64,000 bases of DNA from positions 24,018,501-24,082,500 of the forward strand of contig CM048650.1 of the NCBI GenBank assembly GCA_026413185.1, given 5' to 3'. Positions 46,568-58,504 of the stretch are shown here, one piece after another. The notes under the pieces are model-generated. The model saw only the letters and a program-made list of their open reading frames with translations. It had not been told where the DNA came from and did not search any database. Made by a program: the position numbers and the translations under genes. The stretch is from Pueraria montana var. lobata (Eukaryota; Streptophyta; Magnoliopsida; Fabales; Fabaceae). The first letter of the stretch is position 1. Each line of letters begins with the position of its first letter.

Positions 46568-47789
46568 ACAAAAGAAGAAACTCTTTAGAGATGCCAATTA
46601 CTATGTTTGGGATGATCCTTAGCTTTTCAAGATGGGGGCGAATAATTTGTTGAGAAGGTGTGTGTCCCACGAGGAAGCCAAGAACATTCTATGGCATTGT
46701 CACAACTCACCCTATGGAGGCCATTTCAATGGGGAGAGAACCGCCGCTAAGGTGTTGCAATCCGATTTCTTTTGGCCTTCTATCTTCAAGGATGCTCACC
46801 ATCATGCTCAAGCTTGTGACAAGTGCCAAAGGACGGGGAACATCTCAAAACACCATGAAATGCCCTTGCAAAGCATGTTGGAAGTTGAAGTGTTTGATTA
46901 TTAAGGCATTGATTTTGTTGGTCCCCTTCCTTCCTCTTATTCAAATGAGTACATCTTGGTGGCGGTTGATTATGTTTCCAAGTGGGTTGAAGCAGTGGCT
47001 GCACCCAAATATGATGCCAAGACCATCATTAAGTTCCTAAAAAAGAACATCTTTTCTAGGTTTAGGGTGCTAAGAGTGCTTATAAGTGATGGAGGGTCAC
47101 ACTTTTGCAACACTCAATTGAAGAAAGTTCTTGAACATTGTGAAGTCAAGCACAAGGTGGCTTCTCCTTACCACCCTCAAACCAATGGTCAAACGGAGGT
47201 TTCCAATCGGGAAATCAAGAGAATCATTGAGAAGACCGTGGCATCTTCAAGAAAGGATTGGTCTATGAAGTTGGATGACACTCTGTGGGCCTATAGGACT
47301 GCTTTCAAGTCTCCTTTTGGTCTCTCCCCCTTCCAAATGGTTTATGGTAAGGCATGTCACTTGCAGGTGGAGATGGAACATAAGGCCTATTGGGCACTAT
47401 AGTTCCTCAATTTTGATCCATCTCAATTGGTAGAGAAGAGGAAGTTGCAGCTCCATGAACTTGAAGAAATGCAGCTCAATGCTTATGAGTTTGCCAAGAT
47501 TTACAAGGAGAAGGTCAAAGCTTATCATGAAAAACATATTGTTAAGAGGAACTTCAAGCTGGTACATCAAGTGCTCTTATACAACTCCCGGTTGAAGTTA
47601 TTTCCGGGCAACCTCAAGTCCAAGTGGTCCGGTACTTTTAGGATCAAAGAAGTTAAACCACATGGAGCCATTGAAGTAGAAGATCCATCTTCCCAAAGGA
47701 ATTGGATTGTGAATGGGCAAAGATTGAAGCTTTATCTTGGTGGTGATGTTGAAAAACTCACCCCAATTATTCCTTTGAGGGATCCTTGA
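46568..47789 (+). pseudogene. Element B integrase (right copy)
   Basis: Same frame to the natural stop at 47,787-47,789. The His/Cys zinc domain is intact (WHCHNSPYGGHF, CDKCQRTGN). The catalytic triad is present: Asp in GIDFVGPL, Asp in ISDGGSHFCN, Glu in HPQTNGQTEVSN. In-frame stops at about 46,620, 46,902 and 47,400 disable it. The C-terminal SH3-like part (KWSGTFRIKEVKPHG) is complete. Confidence 0.86.
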
Positions 47790-48312
47790 GCAACTTCTCA
47801 CGTCAAGCTAGTGACGTTAAAGAAGTGCTTAATGCGAGGCAACCCAATTTCTTAACTCCTTCTCTTTGTGTTTTTCTTTCTTTTTGCTTAATTTCCTTGT
47901 TTAATCAGGTCCTTGATATTTCTATATGCATGTTGATTGATTTTCATTGTCTTTGTTTTATGGTTTTGGTACATAAGTGTTATGTATGTTTTGAGGGAAA
48001 GCTGAGTACGTCTTCTATCTTTTGTGCTAAGGTTACAGGGGTATCTCGCTTAAGCTTGGCTTTTGTCTTGCTTAAGCAAGATTCTTTGTAGCTCTCTGTC
48101 AAGTCCTAGCGCTTAAGCGTGGCCTATTGCTCGCTTAAGCGCCACCTCCTGAGCAGTTCTTCTCCGTACATGGTACTTAAGTGAGGCCAAATGGTCGCTT
48201 AAGCACCATTCTCCTATATAAAAAAAATGAGTGGTCCTCTGGACCTGTCGCGCTTAAGCATGACTTGATCGAGTGGTGGTACGTGCTTAGGAACTTAACG
48301 TTCCATTTTCCT
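47790..48312 (+). other. Element B post-pol spacer, cut at its 3' side (right copy)
   Basis: Contains the inverted repeat GTCAAGCTAGTGAC directly after pol and a CTTAAG cluster at about 48,040-48,260. It matches left 22,790-23,331. A 101-codon open frame starting with TTG is present in both copies; I do not accept it as a gene. Confidence 0.6.
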
Positions 48313-48313
48313 C
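48310..48313. other. Deletion junction in the right arm
   Basis: Element B sequence (GTTCCATTTTCC) passes directly into element A gag (CTCAATCTTGTCCTCGAGGG). A few bases (CCT/TCC) are shared at the joint. About 4.78 kb present in the left arm is missing. Confidence 0.88.
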
Positions 48314-49300
48314 AATCTTGTCCTCGAGGGCAGCACACTCTTCGGTGGAATGGCCTCTGTTGTGATGGTATCGGCATTGCTTGTTGTAGTCCACCTTAGG
48401 AGGGGAGTTAGCTCTTTTTGGCACAACCAATATTTCGGTTGCAAGAGCTTGCTCAAGTATTTGGGAGCGACTAGTGTTAAGTGGAGTATAGGTCATGTAT
48501 CGAGGGCCTCGATACTCCTGATCCTTGTAGAATTTCTCTTTTCCCTACCCCTGATTATCTCTTTCATTTTCTTTCTTTCCTGTATTGGCTTCCGCCCGGA
48601 CTTGGTTTCGATACTCTACCAACTCCTCCATCTGCATGTACTTTGCTGCTCTTCATCGAAGGTCATCCATGTCGAGTGTAGGTTTCTTACAAAGACTATT
48701 GACGAAAGCTCTTGGTTTAAGGGTCATCACCAAGTGATGCATGGCCACCGCTGGGTCCATGTTACGGATTTTTAAGGCAACTTTGCTGAACCTTTCCATG
48801 AAAGTCCGAAGAGATTCCCTCTTCTCCTACCAAATGTTCATGAGCGTGACCTAAGTCAAGTGATGGGGTCTGCTTGTTGTAAACTAAGTTCTGAATCTAG
48901 CAGTAAGCATTTCGAAGTTGTCAACGGAATTTGGTGGAAGCCGAGTAAACCAATTAAGGGCTTGTCACTTCAAGGACGTGGGAAATACCCTACACAGGAT
49001 AGCGTCTTCGGTGGTATAGAGACTAACTTGAGTCACATAGACATCTATGTGCTCATCTGGGTCAGTACTATCGTCATATCGATCCAATCTAAGGCTTTTC
49101 CAGCTTGGGGGGAGAGCGGTTTCCATAATTCCAGAAATGAAAGGATGTCTACAAGTGTGTGATTGAGTGTTGGCGGTAAAGGTTAAGAGTTGATGTGTCG
49201 CCCCTGGATGCTGAGATTGGTCATTGACTCACCTTTATGCTGTCAGCCAGGTGCTTGGTCTTCGGGCTTCCAAGACCGATTCAAACTTTTCAACTCAGCG
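48314..49300 (-). pseudogene. Element A gag (right copy), 3' end deleted
   Basis: Same gag as 17,058-18,215 up to CRYHHNRGHSTEECAALEDK, where the deletion begins. It keeps the NWFTRLPPNSV segment missing on the left. Stops: TGA after FPTSLK, two TAG near FTTSRPHHLT, TAG after NIW and TAG after NQG; the last two are shared with the left arm. Confidence 0.78.
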
Positions 49301-49547
49301 TTCTCCTAACAGAGGGCCGATATCTCCTGAGCGTGCTGCTTTTGCATTGCTGATAGATCAGATCTTAATTACCTTAACTCTGAAGACAAACTTGTTTGAT
49401 CTTCTACGTTCACCGCATTTTCATCAATGCATTGTCATCCCTCTGCGCCTTGTTGCATGCCTGGTGCTGATGATCCAGGTATACCCATGTGTGTGTGACT
49501 CTGAGTAGTAACCATTCCTTGAGGGGCCGTGGGATAAGTTTTACCAA

Positions 49548-49566
49548 GGCCCCACGATGGGCTCCA
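49548..49566 (-). other. Element A primer-binding site (right copy)
   Basis: The minus strand reads TGGAGCCCATCGTGGGGCC, three bases after the LTR end. It is closer to the expected form than the left copy (TAGAGCCC). Confidence 0.68.
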
Positions 49567-49569
49567 AAA

Positions 49570-50211
49570 TGTTCCTGTCTGAGGGTAACAAGGTAATCTC
49601 CTGTTGATATCTTCGGTCCGAAGTCTTCCACAAGTATCTGAATCCTATTATATGAACGAGGGGTGGGTACCTGCAAAAGGCACTCCAACGCTCAAGTCAA
49701 CTTTCAACTCATAGCATTTAATAAGGGTAATAAATGAGTGTCAGAAGTTACCGTACTTCAAGGATCGTACCCCTTTTTATACTTACCTTGATGGGCCTTG
49801 GACTTTATGGGCCCTGATCATCTTAACGACTTATTACATTAATTAAGATTGCTTAATTACCTTATAATCTTTAACTGTCCCCTTAATAATATCTTTTTTA
49901 GTACAATTTATCTTGCCTGAATACTCTTCAAGGTGTTTAGTTATTATAATGCCGAATACCCAAGCATGTGTATTCGGCAATTCAGCCCATTGCCTATTTT
50001 AGTTTCCGTGATTGCCGAATACCCTTCCAGCGTGAAGGGCATTCGACTGAGCTTTTACCAAATATATGTTTTGGAAGGTATTCGACAAAGTATTCGGCTA
50101 ATCTTCTCATCGAATACTCGTCTGTTATGGAGGGTATTCGGCTAATTGTATAGCCGAATGCTTCTCCGGTAAAGAGGGTATTCGGCTAATTGTACAGCCG
50201 AATACCCCTCA
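49570..50211 (-). repeat. Element A 5' LTR (right copy)
   Basis: This 642-bp LTR is the inverted partner of 16,143-16,782, with the TATA box at 49,774-49,781 and the same TATTCGGC/GCCGAATA words. The base beyond its start is the same host sequence in both arms, showing that the flank was duplicated along with the element. Confidence 0.86.
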
Positions 50212-52796
50212 GGTATAATTTATATATTTTTTTCTTATATAACATCTTAAAATAAAAAATGAGAAGATGGTCAAACACACACAACATGTCTATGATTTCA
50301 ACCTCTCACTAATATTAGATTTCTCATTTCTTGCTACGTTGATTTGGTTGATTGCTTAATTTGTTGTATTTTGTTTATTTTTTTCTTAGATATCGTGCTT
50401 CATTTATGTGTTATGCTGATATCAACCAAGCATTTTTAGAACAATAAGCATCGCCCAAATAAGTCATGTCTTAAAAAATAGTCGAAGTGTATGATTCAAG
50501 TGTACAATGTTTCTTTGTCCAGCCAAAGAACAAATATCAAAATGCATATTCTAAGAAAAAATTAACTTAAAAAAAAGTCTTATACAATTATTTGAATTTA
50601 TGGAGAACCATATTTGTTGTGGTTATATTCAGTGGAATAACATTTTTTTCAATTTTATTCCCACAACAATTTCTTAAAATGGTAAGAAAAAATTACAATT
50701 TTTCATAAAATTTAAATTTTTTTTAATCCAAAGACCTAACCCAACTTATTATTGATCAGGTTAGTTCGATTCTGGTCTAATAAAAACATTACATAAAATT
50801 GACTCAATTCAACTCAAATTATTTTAATTGGTGCGAGTAACAAGTTTCATCAAACCTAATCCAAATTGACTCGTGAAGACCCCTAAAGCTAGCAACTCAT
50901 TTTATTTTTGTTTTTGTGAATTGATTGAGTTTTAGTCTTTTTTTTTACTTTTTGAATTTGATTTTAGAATATAAAGAAACATTATGCATTGATTTAACAA
51001 GTTAGGTCTAGACAAAGTTTGATTCAAAAACAATTCAACTACATTTTAGTTGAACACGTTTTGTTTTAAAATTTGCATCTATAAAAACAAAAATCTAAAA
51101 ATTCGCAATTACCCTAAATAATCAAAAATATTTTGAATTTGTTATGTATAAGTTATACATTATTTATACTATATATTTTTAGTGAGAAAGTTGTCATAAG
51201 GATCGACTCATACAAACAAGTGTCTAGCTTCTATTGAGTTAGATTTGTTAACTTTATTTTGTTTAGTTTTTTTTTTTTTAGACTAGACTATGTTGGTTCA
51301 ATAAAAATAAGTATATGAATTTTTTATCTATATATTTAAACTAAATGTACGAGTAAAATTGTTTATTTAACGAACGAACCTTAAACCACTTGATTAAGGA
51401 ACACAAGCCACTACCATTTGTGTCAATCAATATTGGTTATTTATGTGAATATGAATAAGATATAATAAAAACTTGATAAAAATCATTTTAGATAGTGCTT
51501 GACCCAATTTTTTTTAGTTTTTTGTTTTTCACTTAAAAAGAGAAGATCAACCACACATCTTAAAAAAAAAAAGAACTTATTTTTTATAAAAGAATAGGGG
51601 GGAAGTAGTTTTTCTAATAAAAAAAAGCTGTGTGAAATAGCTTTTAAAAATAAGTTGTATTTTTTAATATCTTTCACTTTCTTATCCTTAACTAATCAAT
51701 GTGAAATAATAAAATAGAGATTTTAGTTTAAAAAGAGTTTTTAAGTTAAAGCTACCAAACATGTTCACTATTTTCATTTTCAAAACTCTCATTTTAAGTT
51801 TTAATTTTATAATAACTAGTAAAGAAAAATAAAGTCAAACATAGTCTTATTATACTTTTGCTAGCCATTGTCCCTTAGTATAATAGTTAAGAAATAAAAA
51901 ATGAAAATATTTTATTAGAAAATGTAACATTTAATGCTACAAATTAAATTTACATCCATCTCTTTCAATAAAACTTTTTCTACCATATTATTTTACATAA
52001 AGGATATTTATGATTATAGACAAAAAAAACTCTTTTAAAATATTTCATATGCTCCATAATCATGTTTATGAATAAACTTTCACGCAATAAAAATTTATGG
52101 AAAAGTGCTCGATTAATTTGTTTAATCAAATGATCCATATAAGGTTCCAAATAGATTCAATAATCAAAGTGAAGTCAACCATGAAACCGGTCTACAAATT
52201 TTAATAAAGAGAATCTCTAAATACACATCAGAGTACCAAGTTCTCAGAATTATTAACTATCAAGAGTGCTTAGAAAAGCTTATTGAAATCTCAAAATTCT
52301 CATAATTGTCTGAATTATCATGACTTATATAGCATATATGATTTTCAACTCCCTTGTCCCGGCAAAGGCATTGCATGTGTTCAATTCATACCAAACCCAT
52401 CGCCATTACCTGATGACATGAATATATACACATAAGCACACAAATTAAGCAATTAAGGTCTTGCACTTCATGTTCTTACAATATCATACACAATAAATAA
52501 TAAAATAGAATATAATAAAAAATAATATCATGTTTGTTCTTAAGGATAAACAACCTCAAATGGGAGTCCACAAGTAATTCATGCATAGCATATGATGAAT
52601 CATAAATTAGGTCTATTCTGAAACTACATTGATGGTGGGTTCATTTTGTAAAGAAACCAATAAATGGGGAAGATCGTAATTAGTGTGTGTGTGTGCCATT
52701 ATTAAAATATTAAAAATATCAAAATGTGTCCACATTCCATGTTCTAGTTGAGAAATCCAACTAAGTTTACCTTGGTAGGGAAGGGTTTCTAGTAAC
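50212..52796. other. Intergenic stretch between element A and host gene (right arm)
   Basis: Reverse match of 13,392-16,142, AT-rich, no gene. Relative to the left arm, 131 bp around the tRNA-like B box is lost near 51,371-51,381 between TTCG repeats. Confidence 0.6.
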
Positions 52797-54382
52797 TTAA
52801 CTTGTTGAATAAAGCGAGTCCTCATATGTTATTCTCCTCTGATTAAAAGAAATTTATCATAAAAATTTGTTACTTGAGTTTTGAAATAGAACCATTCACA
52901 CAAAAAATAGATAGATAGATAGATAGATAAAGTGAGTTAATAGGATTAAGAGAAAAGTATATAATAATATCTTTATGTGTTTATGTGTATCATAACCTAC
53001 CCTAACATTCCTCGTAAAAGACTCTCCTATTTCATTCGAGTTAGGACGAACACCCAATACTCCTTGCTGCAGAGTCTAAAACAAAGGAAAATGTTATAAA
53101 AATAATGAAAATCGCAGTTTTAAAAGCACTAAATTTTATGAAGTAGACAACATTTACAAATATATATGTTTTTTTTCTGTTTAGGGTTTAGACAATAATT
53201 TTTTTATTGGATTTTTATTTACTTTTTTAGAACTAAAAAGTTGTTAATTTTTCCTCACCTACAAGGAGTTCATATTTCAAATTATTACTCACGATTAATA
53301 ATTTTATTTATAGCAACCTAGTTATCTATCATGTATATTCTTGTGACACTGTAATTTTATGCCAAATCCATAATTCTATTGAAGTAAGTCTTGTTACAAA
53401 ATATTTATACTTTTATGTTATTGAAATATTACTGGAAATAAAAAGCAAAGTTGTATGGTTTCACATAAGTTTTTTTAATGATAAGTGAGAGACTAAGATA
53501 TATAAGCTAGACAATTAAAAGTACATATTGGAGTGGAGTTTTAGGAAGAAGGAAAAGGGAGGATATCTTTTCTAGATTAAGAGATTTATGTATTATTTAT
53601 AAAAATAAATACAAAATTAAGATTAATATTAACATATTTAGATTGGTTATTGATTCTATCACAATATTAACTCAATGAATCACTAGTTGTCATAATGAAT
53701 TAATATTGGTCAAATTCAATGTACTGATATATTAAAAAAATCCAAAAAATCATAACATGTAAATTTCATATACTTTAAAAAATATTAAAAAATAATATGA
53801 TATCTTAAAAATCATAGCGTAAGAATTCACAAAAAAAAACTTGTTAGGTAATTAGTTCACTTAGACCAATTCTACAAGCCATGTTACTAATTCACTAAAA
53901 AATAATAGCTAGATTGCATTGAGTCACACTAACTGTATAACATTTCTATCAACAACCAATTTGAACCAACCATAATTCATATAACAAGCTAAAAATTATA
54001 ATATCTTCTAATTTCCTATTACAATTAAGCATGCATAGTTGATAGTTTGTTGCCTAAATAAATTAAGTTCTTGAATTAAAAAAATAAATTTATTAGCTAG
54101 AAAATAGAAAAAGAAAATGACCATATACCTGCTGAATGTTTGGGTATTCAATTTCCATGGGGGACCATTCTCTATCATTACTCGATGATGACTCTACCAT
54201 TATTTCATCCGAATTAAGATGAAAGTTCGATACTCCTTGTTGTAGAGCCTAAAACAGAACATTATGTAAAAGGTTATAAAGCATAACAAAAATCTCAATT
54301 TTAGAATCATTTAATGTTATGAAGTAAATAACATGCGCGAATATGTTTGAGTTGGTTTCAACACAATAAATTGCCATTCGTT

Positions 54383-54458
<76 letters not shown>

Positions 54459-57400
54459 AAAAGTAACATGTTTTTTTTAAAACTAACAAGTTGGTTATTA
54501 ACTCAATCAATACACTATACCAGTGAGTCATTGGTCGAATTAATGCATCGTTAGCCAAAACGCATGAACCAATATATATTAAGAAAATCCTAAAAAAATA
54601 TATATGTTAACTAAAAAAAATATATACTACACCTAAAAAATTCACAAAAAAAATTGACAAAAAACTAGTTAACTAAAAACCTTGTCAGGTCACTAATTCA
54701 ATTTGACTGGTTCGATTGGATAAGTCGCCAGTCAAAAACTTAGTGGGTTGCACCGGTCTGTAACATTTTCAATCTAACAATAAATTTGAACAAATTATAT
54801 CATTGGTTTCCAATCAAACCAATTGGTTTTTATAACAGTAATTAAGACACTAAATGCATACTAATTTATCATTTTATTTAATTTATTTTAAAAATATTAA
54901 ATTAAATAATATTTGATTAGAATTGAAAATTTCCCTTCCCTTTTACTTTTTTTTCTTCTAAAATATCACTCCCAAACACACCTTTAAATGCCAAATGCAA
55001 GGGCCTCTTCCATTAATATTTTTTCATATCTACACACATTCAATACATATCTAAATGATCCGAGTTTTCTTCCACTCAAACCAATACATGTTGTGTAGTG
55101 TGTGAATACCATAAAATCCATCAATCATATAACAAGCAGAAAACTACAATATCTTCTAATTTCCTTTTACAATTAAGCATGCATAGCTGAAAGATATTTT
55201 GTTGCCTAAATGAATTAAGTTGCTAAATTGAAAACAAATTTCTCAACTAGGAAATAAAAAATGAAATGGTCATTTATACCTGCTCGGAGTTTGTAAATTG
55301 GGTTTGCATAGGAGCCACTCCCATAGTATTAGGATAATTGGTAAATCCAATTGTAGGACCCAACACTTGTTCAAGTCGTATCTCATGGGTTGACTCAAAA
55401 GGTGCAAATGTAGAATTCCTATGTATACATATGAGTTATAGTTATTAACGTAGAAAAAGAATTTTTAAAATAAAATAAAATGAATAGTAATGCTTATTAC
55501 CATTGCAAGCCAATGGGTGGTTGAACTTCAAGAAAATTGGAAATGTTGATTGTCCGATGAATCGCAGGAATGGGTGGTGGAGCTTCATTTCCAACCCCAA
55601 CGGTATTCTAGATTACAAATAACAATGAAATAAAAACTATGAATGACAACTTGTGAATAGAAGGAAATAAGACATAGCATGAACATTGTAGTTATGTTTC
55701 AAAATACACAAGATATAAATGCTAGACTCAAATTACAGTTTCCTCATTTGGTGTCTAATTCCTTATGTCTCCAATAAAAAGGTAACACCTTAATAAGCAA
55801 AAGGAGAGAGAGAGAGAGAGAGAATGTAATTTTTCAACAATTTCCATCTTTTTAATTAGAGGTAAGGTATAGAAAAAACATAAGAAGCAAGGATATAATG
55901 GTATTTTTATACGTACTGTTGTAGGATATGCTGGATGAACATTGTTGAGTTGTAGGAGAATAGTCCAATTGGAATTGAACTGTCCACCTTAGTGATTGAA
56001 GAATGTAACCATTCCCCAAACTACTTCGAATTCTTATTTCCACATCCCCAGACCTGGATTTAATTTGGCACAATTATTTCAATACAATTGCATTATGATC
56101 TCTTATCCATTGCTTCTCAATGTATCATAAAATTATAATTTTTTTTAAAAAAAACATATAACATAGTGTTGGAATCACAAGTATAAATGAAGAAATTTCA
56201 CATTAGGAAATTAAAAAGCATGTTAATAATTAAATAATATAATTTTTATTTTTTAATTAATATACTAAGCAAAACAAAAAAAAGAATAACATAGTGTTCA
56301 TAGCTTCATAATATTAAAAATATTAAAATTTCACTCCTCTAAAGTGGAAGGAGTGTACTTTAAAGAATAAAGTACAATAATAACCATTAATTAGAAAATC
56401 AATAGCTAAGATTGTAATTAGAAAATCAATTTTAGACATTATTTGTGCACTGCCATATTTATACATGTGTATGTATGCAATAATAGACTATTTATTGGTT
56501 AGAGTCTCAAAACACAATAATCAACAAACACATAAAAAATAATGTTGTTATGTGAGATTGTTACCTTTCATTCGGATTGTTATGCTCGGTACTTTCGTAT
56601 GAGTGATAACGGGAGGATGATATTTGTGATTCTCCTTCTATGCTTGAATCCTACCAAAACATTAAGATTTATTCATATTATATGTAATGAATAAAAATGT
56701 CCATTTCATTTCACCTTTTGACCTAGTATCTTATTTTTCTCCATGTAGTTGACGTCGAAAGGCCTCAAAAAACATACACATAATAGCCAAACCAAAAGTT
56801 TAAGGTAATTAAGATATTAAGATATGTTTGATTATTATTTTCAAAAACTATGTTTAGTTTTTTTTTATAAAAAAAACAAAAATAGAAGATACACTCACAC
56901 ATATCACAAATATAGTACCATTCCAAATGAACCATACCTTTAAGCTAGGATTACTAAACACAAGAAGAAGATGGGCTAAAATACATGTTTAGCCTTTATG
57001 TATTTGATTATATTTAATTTGATTTCTTATTTTCTAAAAAATTCAATTTTGTCATTTATATTTTTAAAGTGAGTCAAAATGATCATTTTGAAACAACGAT
57101 CATTTTCGATTTTAAGACACAATTTGTTTGTTTGTTTGTTTTTTTTACTAATTTATGATGTGAAACTTGTCCCATTAAATTTATTTACACAAAAAATGTG
57201 GAATCAAACTGGTGTTTGAATAAAAAAGGACCATAAACATGCTAAAAGTTGCATGAAAAATTAATCTCATAAGCAACCGAACAAGAATGTGATATTAGAA
57301 TTATTTTTTTTTGGTTGCTAGTTGTATTCAATTTTCATGTAATTTTCACCATATTTGTGGAAATTTTTGGTTTGAAGATTATTGGGTTTTATATTTTAAT

Positions 57401-58202
57401 ATATGAGAATCCAATAGGATAAGTTTCACATCTCGAATAAAAAAAAAAAAGGTTAAAAATTGTATCCCAAAATAAAAATGATCATTTTGACTCACCTTAA
57501 AAACATAAAAGATTAAATTTAATTTTGTTTTAAAGATAAGGGACAAAACTAAATATAATCGAGAATATAAAGGATTAAAAGTATATTTTAACTTAAGAAG
57601 ATGAGAAAACATTTTCTGCTTGTTTATGTTTTTTGGTTTTCAAAACACTTATTTTGGAAATAATTTTTAAAACTTCATACATTTTGGATGATAAATTGAT
57701 CATCGAGTAGCATAGAATTATCTTAAAAAAAGATTTTAAAATCAAAAAGTGAAAAAAATCAAACAGGCCCTAAATATTTAGGGTAGCTAAAATTTCTTGA
57801 AAAGCTACATCTATATTAATTATTGCCAAATGTGTATGATCTTTCTTTTTCTTATCGGATTTTACAATTGACAGTCTATTTTTAATCCCTTTTTCTTGAG
57901 ATGAAATATCAGAATTTGCGCAAAATGTTGAATACCTTTATATATCCTAGCTAAATCAACACTTAATGCATACATATGGTAAGCTCTAATTTTAATCTTT
58001 GATAAAATTACTCTGTGAATTTGTCTTAAAATTATTGGAACATACAACAACTTTTAAACATAAATTAACACAGACACACACAGATATAAACACAAAAAAC
58101 ACCTTCATCTATCCAAGTTTTTCTCATGTCTAGTAAGGGAATACCTCGTATGAATGAGTTCCTCCAATTGCCTTATTGACTTCAAGATGCCGTTGAAAAT
58201 GC
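52797..58202 (-). CDS. Unrecognised multi-exon host gene (right copy)
   Basis: The product is not recognised. Exons on the minus strand: 58,145-58,202, 56,565-56,650, 55,917-56,053, 55,501-55,607, 55,280-55,418, 54,129-54,248, 53,001-53,075 and 52,797-52,838 (stop TAA). All have GT-AG borders. The first encodes HFQRHLEVNKAIGGTHSYE, faintly like the end of a Myb-like GARP domain; this is a weak hint only. The frame is continuous for the first three and for the last five exons, but the join between 55,917 and 55,607 does not keep frame, so a border there is wrong, an exon is missing, or the gene is broken. More 5' exons may lie above 58,202. Confidence 0.5.
52907..52930. repeat. (ATAG)n microsatellite
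   Basis: Inverted partner of the (TCTA)n run at 13,258-13,281, in the last intron. Confidence 0.9.
54384..54456. repeat. (AC)n(AT)n compound microsatellite, right arm only
   Basis: About 17 AC units are followed by about 18 AT units, in an intron. The left arm at about 11,790-11,805 has only AACTATATACATG at the same place, so the run arose or expanded after the palindrome formed. Confidence 0.92.
55805..55823. repeat. (GA)n microsatellite
   Basis: Inverted partner of the CT run at 65-82, close to the window-limited end of the palindrome. Confidence 0.9.
56974..57594. mobile_element. Mutator-type MITE in a host-gene intron
   Basis: A 621-bp non-coding element with degenerate terminal inverted repeats of about 115 bp (start GGCTAAAATACATGTTTAG, end complement AAGTTAAAATATACTTTTA). 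It is flanked by a perfect 9-bp duplication AAGAAGATG (56,965-56,973 and 57,595-57,603). A 9-bp duplication with long terminal repeats fits the Mutator superfamily. It lies between host exons 58,145-58,202 and 56,565-56,650. Confidence 0.88.
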
Positions 58203-58305
58203 CTAAAAATATGTAAAGAAAATGATAAATAAGAATACTTAACAATTCGATCAAGTTGTACATTATACGATGTTTGAGAAAGTAACTTAAACAATAAATA
58301 GGTGT

Positions 58306-58489
58306 AACCCGACGGGTTGGCGTAGTGGTTAGACACCATGCATTCATACATTATGAGGACGATCTATTTAACGGGAAATCCCGTATTCGATCACCGCCAT
58401 GTGCAAAAACCCTTCGGGCCAGCAGTAACAGCAAGTGAGATTAGTCTTTGACCCAGTGGGCTAGGGATACCCGTCACAGGACAAAAAAA
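58306..58489 (+). mobile_element. tRNA-derived SINE
   Basis: About 184 bp. The A box is TGGCGTAGTGG (about 58,319-58,329), the B box region is GTATTCGATC (about 58,382-58,391), and the end is GGACAAAAAAAA. It is flanked by a perfect 15-bp duplication ACAATAAATAGGTGT (58,291-58,305 and 58,490-58,504). Perfect repeats suggest a fairly recent insertion. Confidence 0.9.
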
Positions 58490-58504
58490 ACAATAAATAG
58501 GTGT

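Larger units (their letters stand above)
40729..48312 (+). mobile_element. Element B, right copy: Athila-lineage element, 3' truncated
   Basis: Inserted at the same base of A's RT gene, with duplication GTAAT (40,724-40,728), the complement of the left ATTAC. It keeps the 5' LTR, primer site, gag and a nearly continuous pol frame. The third gene and the 3' LTR are missing because of the deletion at 48,310-48,313. This is the best-preserved pol in the window. Confidence 0.9.
34460..50211 (-). mobile_element. Element A, right copy: decayed Tat/Ogre-lineage element
   Basis: This is the inverted partner of 16,143-34,459. It keeps LTR, primer site, gag up to the His/Cys motif, RT C-terminal part, both RNase H domains, integrase, tandem repeats and the full antisense gene. 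Protease and the first RT part are deleted. No 3' LTR is found in the spacer, so both copies lack it. Element B interrupts it at 40,729. Confidence 0.87.
36614..55888. repeat. Right arm of giant imperfect palindrome
   Basis: This is the reverse complement of the left arm. By eye the arms differ at about 42 positions over the 640-bp LTR and 9 over a 139-bp exon. Element C is absent. About 4.8 kb matching left 18,012-22,788 is missing at 48,310-48,313. Confidence 0.93.
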
